DNA from: Tetracentron sinense
Lineage: Eukaryota; Streptophyta; Magnoliopsida; Trochodendrales; Trochodendraceae
Direction: 5' to 3'
DNA: 64,000 nucleotides
NCBI GenBank assembly: GCA_015143295.1
Contig: CM026568.1
Span: forward strand, 30,574,441-30,638,440
A program made the translations under genes and the position numbers. The notes below the pieces were generated by a model. The model saw nothing but the letters and a program-made list of their open reading frames with translations, did not search any database and had not been told where the DNA came from. Shown here in pieces: positions 23,468 to 34,648 of the stretch (position 1 is its first letter; each line of letters begins with the position of its first letter).

Positions 23468-23991
23468 TAGGGCTGTCAATGAGTCGAGCCAGCTCGACTC
23501 GACTCGAAACGAGCCGAGCTTGAGCAGGATTAAAAAGCTCATCGAGCTGAGCCGGGCCGAGCCGAGTGAGTAAGCTCGTTTAGATAACGAGTCGAGCTTG
23601 AGTAAGAGGTAGCTCTACTCGGCTCGACTAATTCAATGAATACCCATATACAGTTATACTCCTGTCAATATTGAGTTTTACATTAAAAAATATAAGAAAA
23701 TGAAATAATTTTTTTAAATTAAGAATATGAAATGTTCATCAAATTAGTGAAAACACTATTTTATCTTTCCTATTTTCTTTGTACCCCACTATTTAATCCT
23801 TTAATTGTTAGAATATTGTCCTCATTATATAATTTTTTTTTTTTAAATTAGAGTTTAACGAGCCGGCTCGAGATCAATGATTTATGGACGAACTGAGTCC
23901 GAGCTGATTTTTTCGAGCTTGAACCGAGCCTGAGCAACATCAAAAATCCAACGAGCCGAACTTGAACAATAGATCGGGTCGTTAACACTTA
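23468..23991. mobile_element. hAT-like element with GAGCCGAG ends, copy D
   Basis: Starts TAGGGCTGTCAATGAGTCGA and ends ATCGGGTCGTTAACACTTA. Flanks ATATGAAT and TTGTGAAT match at 6 of 8 positions. The core, including CAATGAATACCCAT and TTTTACATTAAAAAA, is the reverse of that in copy B at 17441-17941. Confidence 0.8.
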
Positions 23992-24297
23992 TTGTGAATC
24001 AATCCTTTGATATATCACCCCTCCATTTGATATGGGAATTAGGAATAGCTATCTCATCCCTAAACAAGCAGGCAGAGCTAAGGGTGGCGGAGAGGGTCAT
24101 CAAAATTCTTTTTTAATGTTTTTATATAATTTTAAAAAGGTAAATAATATTTAAATTTTAGATGCAATATAGAATGTAATTGTGGACTAATGTTAGATTG
24201 TGGAATCTTTCTTTACTATTATAATGCGAGATGCAGGCGTAGCCTAAATTTTCTGAAATTCCTAAACTACCCATATATAAAACAAAACTTTAATTTA

Positions 24298-25612
24298 GGG
24301 TGGTCTTATGTGCACATAAATATTTGATGACTACACCCCATTTTTTTAAATTGATGATTGCACACCATTAGTTTATTAAAATTTTAAATGCACACCAAAA
24401 ATAAAATAAAATAAACTTATAAACTTATGGTTGTACACCAAACTTTAAATTTATTAATTATAAGAAGGGAAGTGCTACTCTGCACGCATGCGTTCCACCC
24501 ACTAGAACACATACGCACCCACAGCCCACCACACATTCATTTTCAAACTTTTTAATTACAATTATGTTTAACTAATATGATAATTTTTTTAAAAAAGTTT
24601 AACTAATATGATTATTTTTAAAAAAAACTAAGGTTAATAGGGGTGAGTGAATCTTAACCAAAGTTAATGAGTGTTAACTAACTTGAGGTTATTTTTAAAA
24701 AAATCAAAGTTAGATGGATGAACCCTAGGGATGAGTGAATCTTAATCACAGGTAATGAGTGTTAACTAACCTGGGGTTATTTTTCTAAAAACTAAGATTA
24801 GATGGATGAACCCTAAGGGTGAGTGAATCTTAACCACGGTTAATGAGTATTAACTAACCTAAGATTATTTTTCAAAAATCCAAATGATGAACCCTAGGAG
24901 TGAGCGAATTTTAACCACAATTAAATGAAAGTTAAAAGGGACACATGGCATCCCCCGAAGGCGTGCGAACGCGCCCACGCAAAGAATCAGAATCATTCTC
25001 CCTTATAAGAATAGAGGATAATGCTAGCTTCACTTTAATTTGAGAATCACTTTTTTTTTTGTCACTAATTTGAGTCACTTTACCTAAGAATAAATAATGC
25101 AATCACCACTTGTTTAATTAAAGAGTTAGAATTTCTCTTTATTATTTATGGGTAATAATCTAATGCAAGCACACTATGGTGATGTACCAAATTTTCTATA
25201 CCATTGATCAATTTTCTCTCTTATTTTTATCAATTTCTCTTACTTAAATAGTGGAAACTTCAAATAATCAAAAGTTATCAAACAAATAATTAAATTTTCA
25301 ATAGCTATCGATTAATCAAAGAAAATCAAAGACATGAGAAATTATATAATTAATTTTTAATAAAATGAATTAAATATTAAATAAAAAAATTGTCAAACTA
25401 AAAATTGAGAACATGATAAAATTTTGATTTATGGAGAAACGATAATTAAATGAGACCATCAAGAGGTGATGACGAATAGAGAAGAAGTCAAGTTGAAAAA
25501 TAAAAGAATTAGAAATGGGGTGCACATATAAAAATATAGAGAACTTCAAAATATACGAAAATTATAAAATGGGGTGTAGTCATCAAATATTGGTGTGCCC
25601 ATAACACCACTC
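24298..25612. mobile_element. TIR transposon (8-bp TSD, hAT-like) inside the Helitron
   Basis: Ends GGGTGGTCTTATGTGCAC and (inverse) GAGTGGTGTTATGGGCAC, then both AATATTTGATGACTACACCC. Perfect 8-bp duplication TTAATTTA (24290-24297 and 25613-25620). It is itself interrupted at 24467-25002. No transposase seen. Confidence 0.85.
24467..25002. mobile_element. Mutator-like MITE nested in the hAT-like element
   Basis: Ends GGGAAGTGCTACTCTG and (inverse) GGGAGAATGATTCTGATTC. Perfect 9-bp duplication TTATAAGAA (24458-24466 and 25003-25011). Inside are three or four loosely repeated units containing GGGTGAGTGAATCTTAACCA and GTTAATGAGTGTTAACTAAC. Confidence 0.88.
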
Positions 25613-25819
25613 TTAATTTAATGTTTCATTTTAATTCCCAAACTACCCTCATTTATCTATTTAAAGAATAAAATCACAGTCAATCGTGATTGAATTCGGG
25701 GAGAGTTCAATCGAACCCACAGGTTAACACGTGTCCCTTTTAACTTTGATTAACTGTGGTTAACTCCTTCTCCTCGCTCTCTCACGTGCATCGCACGTGC
25801 CACCCGTTAGTCCTATATA

Positions 25820-26246
25820 ATAATAATGAATCTTAACCACGGTTTTAAAAAGAACACGTGGATGACATGTGCGTACAATTGAACTCGATCTCTGTTTTTC
25901 TTGGTTAAGGATGAACAAATAATCCGATTCTGGGTTGCATAATGACCGTACGATCTCAGTAGAATTTATCCATCATAAATGACAGAGAGAGAGTAAATGA
26001 GCTTATTATCTGCACCGTTGTTTGGTGCTTTTAAAGATTTCAGAAATACTGCTTCGAGATGAGCAAAGCCCTCTGACGCTTCTTTTCTTCTTCTTCTTCT
26101 TCTTCTCGTTTTTTCTCTCTTTGCTCCTGAACATTTTGAGTCTTTGATTTATCCTCAGTTGAAAGCTTACTACTGATTTCCTTCTTCTTCTTCTTCTTCT
26201 TCTTCTTTCGTTCGAAGAGAGCTCGATTTGTTCGAAGCAGGTGACT
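25820..26246 (+). promoter_or_regulatory. PEX14 upstream region and 5' UTR
   Basis: No clear TATA box seen. Two CT-rich runs of (TTC)n at about 26084-26107 and 26181-26208 lie just before the start codon, as is common in plant 5' leaders. Minus-strand Arg/Lys/Glu-rich frames across 26006-26332 are translations of these runs. A further fragment of the ACACGTG family sits at 25845-25895. Confidence 0.5.
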
Positions 26247-29024
26247 ATGGGGACCGAATCCAAGACTCCTCCGAATCTTACAGACGATAAACCCCAAAGT
26301 TCAGGTGATACCTTCGATTCTCTCCTTTTCATTTCGTGTTTCTTCTTTTCTTTTTTATTTTTGATTTTTCTTTTTTTCTATTGATCAAATAAATTTCGAT
26401 GTTCAAAGCAATTTAGAATACCCTTTGAGATTTGAAATCCATGCAAACTTTGTTTACCAATCATCTCTTGATGTGGTTTGTTTTTCTTTTTTCTCGTGAT
26501 ATAGTTTGTAGTTTGAGCAGAACATTGCTGGAAATGAATTTCATTTTTCGTTTTTGATAATGATTGGCGAGACTTATCTTAGAAAAGAACTGCTTTCAAA
26601 TATCTAAGAACCCTTTTGAAATATAACTCAGGAAATTTGGATCCTTTAATTCTTTCAATGAGGGTATATGGATTAAGCCCATAGCTCAATTGAGTGATGT
26701 ACTTTTATCTCACCCATGAAATTAGCGTACCCATCAAAGGAAAAACTCTTTTCTCCACCCCTATACCCTATCCCGAGTACAACAAGAACACCACGAGCCA
26801 ATCTCATCATTGTTTAAACATTACATAAATCAACAATTTTCCTTCATTTATGGAGTACGGAGAATCCAGACTGCATTTATTCATTGTATTGTATAACTGG
26901 AACCAATTTCTGTTACTGGATTAGCTAGGTTCCAGTTGCTTCCTTTAGTTTGAAATTATAGATTACCAACTTTTTGTCTCTGGAATGGGCATTTTATACT
27001 GTATTTGCTATCTGTTCCCACTTTCACCGGTATAGCGATAAGATGGTATTCAGTCTTGAACTCTCTTTGCATTTCTCTTATATGGTTTTGTTAGATCCAG
27101 GGTTTAAATTTCAGTTTGGTTGTCTCTGTTTCATGTACGTGGGGTGGTACCGAGTTGTATGAGGTTCTGTGTTGGCTGAGTTGAATAAGTATACTAATTT
27201 TTGTATCACTTCCATCTCTTGATGATACAAAGTGAATAAAGAAAGTCCTTTATTTTTGATTCTCTTTTATCGACCTTTTCTGACATGGGGACTCGTTATT
27301 CTTGTTAGATATCTAGATGAATCTAATTGGTTTTATTAGTATCTTTTTCTCTCTGTAACCATTGTGACCATCTCTCCGAAATAAATAAATTGGAAAAATT
27401 GTTAAAGATGTAGATCATCTGCATGAAATGAATACATTGTCACCTCAATTTATTTATGTATAATGAGCACTTCTAGTTCTTCTTTAATGAATATTTCAGA
27501 TAGATAATTATCTGTATTAACTTCAGCATCTGACCTTATAAAACCAATGGATGGGGATGGGCAAGATGCCAAGGTAGAGGAGGCAAAAGAAACTTCAGCC
27601 AAATCTGTGTTCATGAACTCAGAACCAATGCGAGAGGAGCAAGTGCAAAATGCTGTTAAGTTTCTATCACACCCAAAAGTTAGGGGCTCTCCAGTCATGT
27701 ACAGGCGCTCTTTTCTGGAGAAGAAGGGCCTCACAAAGGAGGAGATAGATGAGTCCTTCCGCCGTGTACCTGTAAGAAAGTTTTTCTTTTTTTGGTTTAC
27801 TCTACACTTGTTTCTTCCCCATGCCCTTGAAGTTTCATATTAAAATTCTAATGCCGTTTTTAATGTGTTTTTCAGTTTCCCTTTTTCTGACCTTTTGTGC
27901 AAATTACAGGATCCACCTCCAACTGTTACAAGTGTGCAGGCAACTACCACTAATCAAGGTAATAAATATTAGCATGGGAATGGGAATTGGGGCCTTTGCG
28001 CTAGTGGTAAATACCCATCTGTTACTTCAATAAAGCCAAAGGCTCAATCCTAGCTTACCCACTAAAGGAGAAAACAGTTGCTAAACCACAAGTTCTCAGG
28101 TTTGACCATAGCATAGCTTCCCCTTGCATCACTAATTTGCCAATTTGTTCTTTCATAATTGATTATAGATGGGCAGTTGAAATCCACAAACATGCAGCCT
28201 CAAGCCCCAACTCAAACTCCGCAACCTGCAGCAGCTGCTCCTGCTGGTGTGATTTCCACACTGGCAACTGTGACGCAGTCCCGATTTCATTGGTCCCATG
28301 CTTTGGTTGCTGTCGGATTGCTTTCTGCTTCAGGAGCTGGAACGGCCATACTCTTTAAGGTATTAAAAGACTTTTTTTACCATCACGTCATTTAATAACA
28401 TAAGTCAGTACTATCTACACCAATGTTTTAAAAGGCGTGTGAGGCTTACGCCTCGAGGCCTCAGGGCGAGACTTAAGAAAAACTCCTTGAGGCTCACCCA
28501 AGAGGCTTAAATCCCATGAAGCTCACGCCTCAAAACATAAGGCTCATATGAGGTACACGCCTCACGTCTTGGGCTCCTTTATGTCTATGACACACACCTC
28601 ATACATTATCTAAAATTAGGGTTCTAGCCACAACTAAGACTTAAGTTTCATTTTTTAATTTGTTACTTGTTTCAACAAATAACACTTTATTTATTACAGA
28701 TGAGACATTGAAAATGATGATGATATTGGTTTCAACTAATACTTAATTTATTATGTTTAACGTATTTATGTTTTTAAAACCCTTTGGAGCCACTTGCCTA
28801 CAATGTAGTTCACGATTTCTTTACAATTTTTAATAAAATTCTAAATCTACTATATGAATTGATGGTTGAACATCATCTTCAATATGTAAATGAACAAAAA
28901 AGTAAATATAAATTTCAGCATTTGCATGCCCTCTTATATTTATTTTTTTGATAGTTAAATATTTATAGAGTATTTCCTATGTGTACGCGTGCGCCCTACA
29001 TTCACACGAAAACAAATATATGTA

Positions 29025-29076
<52 letters not shown>

Positions 29077-32000
29077 ATCTTTCATTTAACTTTTTGAATC
29101 TTTTAACAAAATTTCTTATATTTTATTTATTTGTTAATATGAGAGGATAAAGCTTTCTAGTGAGGTTTAAGCCTCATGCCTCGAGGCTTACGCCTCACGC
29201 ATTTTGAGGTCCTAATGCCTCGCATCACACCTTAACGTTTTAAAACATTGATCTACACTAAGCCTTTTGGTTAACCTAAGAGCCCATATATGGATACAAA
29301 TATGGCATGCCTATCCTATGAGTTAAATGGATTGTGTAAAGTTTGTTTCAGTTGTACGAAACTGTTTCATTTCTCTGCTCAACATGTTTAAACAAAACCA
29401 TCACTAAATACAATCTTTAAGGTAAGAATATTCTGAGCATGCACGCTGTAATTTTTAAATGACGATGAAGTAAAAAAAAATATTAGGAGTTGGAAAAATA
29501 ACAAACTCTTACAAACAAATCAGTTTAATGTGTAACCATGTAGTCAAAGAGTCCAAGCAATGCCTTGGCGATAGGTGTTCCCCATACGAGGCGTCGCCTA
29601 GCCATTTCTTAGACGAATTCTAGGTGACTTATTAAAATTATAAAAATTTAAGATATCTATATATTTTGAAAATAAAAATAAAAAATTGGACATCAAGAAT
29701 ACATAAAACCAAAATATCACTGCAAAAAAATAAAGATTATAGTTTGGAGAAAGGGGAAGAGAGCCAATTGCGGAAGCCATAGAAAAAATAATGTCAAAGT
29801 AAAATATGTTTTAATATAAATATATATGTATAATATATACATTTATTTATTACCTTATGTTTTTGTACATAAATATAACTTTGTGTTGGTCTAGGATACC
29901 TTTGTCACTAGTGCTTTATTGTCTAGGAGATATGACCTAGGCAACCTTGTCTTAACAAGTGGCCACCTACATTGTGTTTTTTGCGTTAAGGAACCTAGCT
30001 AGGCAAGGTGGTCGCCTATGCAACACTTTTACATTGTGGGTAACCTTCATTATGCAATATCAGTATTGGTATTGTATTTTGTCGATACATTATGTCTGGT
30101 ATGTAGAAGTGTCTACTATCATTGATGATTATTGTTGTGCCCCAAAATCTCATCTTGGTCATAATGAAACTTTGGACCCGTGACACTACATATTCAATCT
30201 TTATCCATAAAACATACAAGGTATGCTAATTATGAACTTGAAAATTTTCCTTAATCATTAATAATGATTCCAACAATTCTAATCCAACTTATTTGACCAA
30301 TCATAAATACCAAAGTGAACCCGATCAATCTTCATAATCAATGACTAAAATAAACCTAAACAATAAAATATGAAATTGTCTTATTACATCCCTTTAAATA
30401 AGCTTAAATAAACTACTATTATTCTAAACTCAATAATATGGAAAGTAATCTAGGTTGATCTCCTCTTCCTGGAAATCATCTTCCTGATCTTCAGTCTACA
30501 CCTCTATCCAAGGTGGTGGAGCATAGATATTGAACCCTCCTGAAACTACCAACATAAAAAGTACAGCTGAACATACGTAAGCTCAATGTATACAAGGTCT
30601 AGCTAACAGTATATCGTAACATATCCACATGCTCATGTTTTAACATAAATAACATATCTTACAATTCAGGTGCGGAAAACATGAAACATACCATTATGCA
30701 AAGCATATAATCGTACTCTTGACATGTGCGAACTTTTGAGACTTATGAGATGCATGTCAGTTCTTTATAGGTTTCTTGTGAGTAGCATATATCTATGTTA
30801 GATCGGTCCTTACAATCGCATGTTACAATGTTTGTCTTACAAGTCCTTACAATCCCATGTTACCATGTTAGTCTTACTAGTCCTTACAACCACATGTTGT
30901 CATGCTTGTTATACCAGGTCCTTACAATCATATGTTGCCATGTTTGTTTTACATTTTTTCCATATCCATACAAGTCCGTACAATTACATGTTGTCATGCT
31001 TATCTTACCTTTTTCCATATCCATACAGGTCCTTACAATCACATGTTGTCATGCTTGTCTTGCCTTTTTTTCATCTCTTTTCCATTGTCACCAGGGTCTT
31101 ATAGGTCTTGTTAGATTATGCAGACTCGTGACTTGTGAACTTGTGAGAACTCATTAATTATCATGCCATGAGACTTGTGCTTGACCGTGTCATGATTAAC
31201 ATTCATCTAGGTTATTCCTTAGATTTTGACATTGCACCTTCGAAACTCCACTAAAACAACCCATACCACGATAGTTGGAGAATTTGAGGTTTGTTAATAT
31301 CCTTCTCTAAGTATTCGCCTATTTGAAGCTTAAACATCAATATATGCTTAATTTCATATGAATAACATGCGGGAATCACATCATAATCTTACTCATGCAT
31401 GAAGTATGAATCAGGTTTAATAATTGTCAAGGTTAAATCATAGCATCAATAGAAATTATCAATTTCTAACATTATCTATAATTCATCATAATTCCATAAT
31501 TATTCTCATTCTTCTTGTTTCAAGCATAAAATATAATATTAACAAGGTTATTCACATCCTATTTATATAATCACAAAAATATATAAATCATCCTTCTATT
31601 CCAGAATTAAAATCATGAACTCAATAGCATAATCATAATAATCCATTCTAGGTCTCAGACTTGAAATTTCTCTTCAAATCGTGTAAGAAAACATCACAAT
31701 ATGCTTAATCAAATCATGTAAACACATATACAGCCCTAGATCATGATTTCATACAACCTCTTAGATATATTATTAGGTTAGACAATGTATAGTACCTCTC
31801 TTGATCGTTTCTCTACAATCCCTCGCCTGAAAACGATCTTGGATGAGATCTCCAAGCTTTTCATTCATCTTCAATGAGAACTCTTTGAGAAACCTTAGGC
31901 TTTTCTTTCCCTTTTCTCTCTAATAAGTTTTAGAATAACAGAAAACCTAAAAACCACGAGTTTAAGGTCTATTTATAGAGTTTGGTGCCGATCGATCGGC

Positions 32001-34601
32001 CCTGGCGATCAATCGCCCATCGGGTGCTTATTTGTTAACTTCAATTTCATGCAATTCAATCATATAAATGAGTTAAAATAAACAAAATATTTGGGTCTCT
32101 ACAATTACATGGGTTTAAGTTTGGTGCCCCATCTCATGACATATTCCTTGTTTAGAATGTTGTTGTTCCTAGGTTGAAGTCTTGGATTCATAAGATTGCG
32201 TCAGAAGAAGAGGATGACCCCATGAAAAAAACTAGCTCACAGCCAAGTTTGGCTGAAGAAGCTGCAGCAGCTGCAAAAGCAGCCGCAGCTGCAGCTGCTG
32301 ATGTGGCAAAAGCAAGTCAGGAAATGCTGAATTCAAAAAATGAAGGTACATTTATTGAATTTATGGCTTTTAGCCTGATGTTCTCTCCTATGGAGTTTTA
32401 AGTTAAAAGTGCTTTTTGTTTCATTTATCTATTTTTTCATATGAATATTTGTCTCCCATGTTTAATAACCTTTGTTTTATCCTTGTCAGAGAAGAGGTAC
32501 TTTGAGGCCTTTATGGGTGCATTAGGTGCCCAAGTAGAGGAGATGAAGTCAATGAGTAATGCCATCCGGAATTTGGAAGGTACAAGAGAAGTTGCTCTCT
32601 CATCGAACAACCAGATAGAAGAACATGTACAATCTGCATCAAGGAATGGTAAGTTACTTTTATTGTTTTCTCCCAGACAATTGATTGTTGAATTTCTGCC
32701 TATTCCCTTGTGCCCCAGATTTGTAATTTGTTATTTGTTAAATATTTTATCAGTTCTCATCATACAATTGACAGATTTTAGATTTTTAATTTCCACAAGT
32801 TGCACCTATCAATGGTTTCTAGATAAATGTATGAATGATCTGAAAACAATATCCCACTCAAAAGGCTGTTACATCAAATAATGAAAATGGTCTACCCTAT
32901 GTTGCACAACTTCTAAATGGAGCGGTGTTTCAGTTGAGAAATATGTGATATGTTTGAACTTCGACACATCAGATTCTTGTTGGGACACTTATGGATTTTC
33001 TGTTTTTCTATTAGGAACCTTAGAGTGATAATTTTTCTTCTATTCATTACTTGCACAACATAAATTGGCATGCATTTTAGATAAGTGTTTCATTTTATCC
33101 TTTAGAAGGCTTATAGGTGCTGAATATAATACTATTACATTCGTCTATGCACTTGTTTACAAGTATATGATAATAATCATAAAATATCCCAATTACGAAT
33201 GCACAAAAATTGAAATATCTGAGTCCTTGAATCCTATTTTTTGGGAATCTCCAAATCCGATAAGGATTCAAGGCGTCGGATTTGGAGATTCGAGAAAACA
33301 TCGGAGTTCATTAACCATAGTTACCAAGTCGGAGTTCAAAAACTATTTGACTAGGTGAAAAAATCGTAAATATGTCGGTTGAGAGATGAATAAATAAGAT
33401 TTATAATCGTGAAAACTTATTTTAAAATTTTTATATATTAGATGTATATTTGAATTTTTTTCTTCAAACATTCGGGATTTATTTGCAACTTATTGAAAAA
33501 GTTGCAAATACTTCATGAATTAATTGTTAAACAATAAAGTTGTGACTTATTTAGGATGTTTTTTTTTTTTTTAATCGGAGAACATTGTTACTATGCCTAT
33601 AACTAGGGAAAAAATTGCAAACATTAATTTTGAAATCAATAATTGATAGATATTCAGGGCTACATATCAAGACAAGAAGAGAATATACAGGGTCATTTCA
33701 AAAAACGTAAGAATATTGAAGGAAAAATCAAATTGTTCCTAATTTTGTAGAGGCAACATACTTGGCCATAGATCGTGTCACTGTTGGACACAATCAATAA
33801 ATGCTAGCTCTCAGTTACTTAGCCAACCTTGATGAAATAGGTTCATGGGATTTGCATAACATGTATTTTAATATGGGAAATTATATATAACATTGACATA
33901 TACATAATTACATGCATGCATACATACATACATATTTAAGTAAGGTCTCCTCCCTTAATTCAAGAGGGCCTCATCCTAGAAATTCATTGACCATGATCTT
34001 TGAAACCGTGCTCTGATGCCAAATCTCATGGCGCGTGTGTGTATACATACATACATACATATATGCACACACACATATATACATATTATCCTTTTTCATA
34101 TAAAAAAATATGTAGCATGGTTGCCAGTTTTTTTTTTATCGGTTGCCAGTTAGTGTCCATGAGTGTCGAATGAACCAACCAAATAACTGAGAGCACTTGG
34201 AAATGCCGGCAAATATAAATAAAAGATGGCCAAGACCCATGAAAAATCTAAATAGTTTAGAAAACAAGTTTCAGTAGAAGAATAAGAATAAGAAAGCCTT
34301 TTGTTTACTTTTTTCAGTAGGCAGATCATGTTTACGTGTCAAGTCTACCTTCCTTCTGTCACACTATTTAGTACCCTAATATTCTGGGAGACTGGGACAA
34401 CTCAAGATGTAGAAAACTGATGTTTCCTGATGATACAAGGTGAATTGAATTATTACTAGATTGATCGTCAGCCAGGAAAAAACATATTGGACACTATTTT
34501 ATTTGACATGTAAAAGTTCCCCATGTTATTTAGAAAATAGCTGGTTAATTTCTATTATAGGACCTTGAGAATCAGCAATTGTTGAAGGACCCAATGGGCT
34601 T

Positions 34602-34648
<47 letters not shown>

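Larger units (their letters stand above)
24206..25810 (+). mobile_element. non-autonomous Helitron carrying nested insertions
   Basis: The 5' end reads TCTTTCTTTACTATTATAAT, very close to the Helitron start at 47021 (minus); whether the first base is 24206 or 24210 is unclear. The 3' end has the hairpin CACGTGCATCGCACGTG followed by CCACCCGTTAG and then T. Rolling-circle elements start with TC and end with a hairpin plus CTRR; here the terminus is TTAG, one base off. A second TIR element interrupts it at 24298-25612. No Rep/helicase coding is visible. Confidence 0.8.

Noticed and set aside
26006-26332. Arg/Lys/Glu-rich minus-strand frames of 85-108 aa
   Set aside because: They are translations of two (TTC)n runs in the PEX14 5' leader and first exon on the opposite strand.
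30804-31060. CRISPR-like spaced repeats
   Set aside because: The units are contiguous degenerate tandem repeats in a plant LTR without constant-length unique spacers.
30795-31157. 120-aa plus-strand frame and two overlapping frames
   Set aside because: They translate the tandem repeat inside the solo LTR in PEX14 intron 4; the repetitive peptide has no domain.
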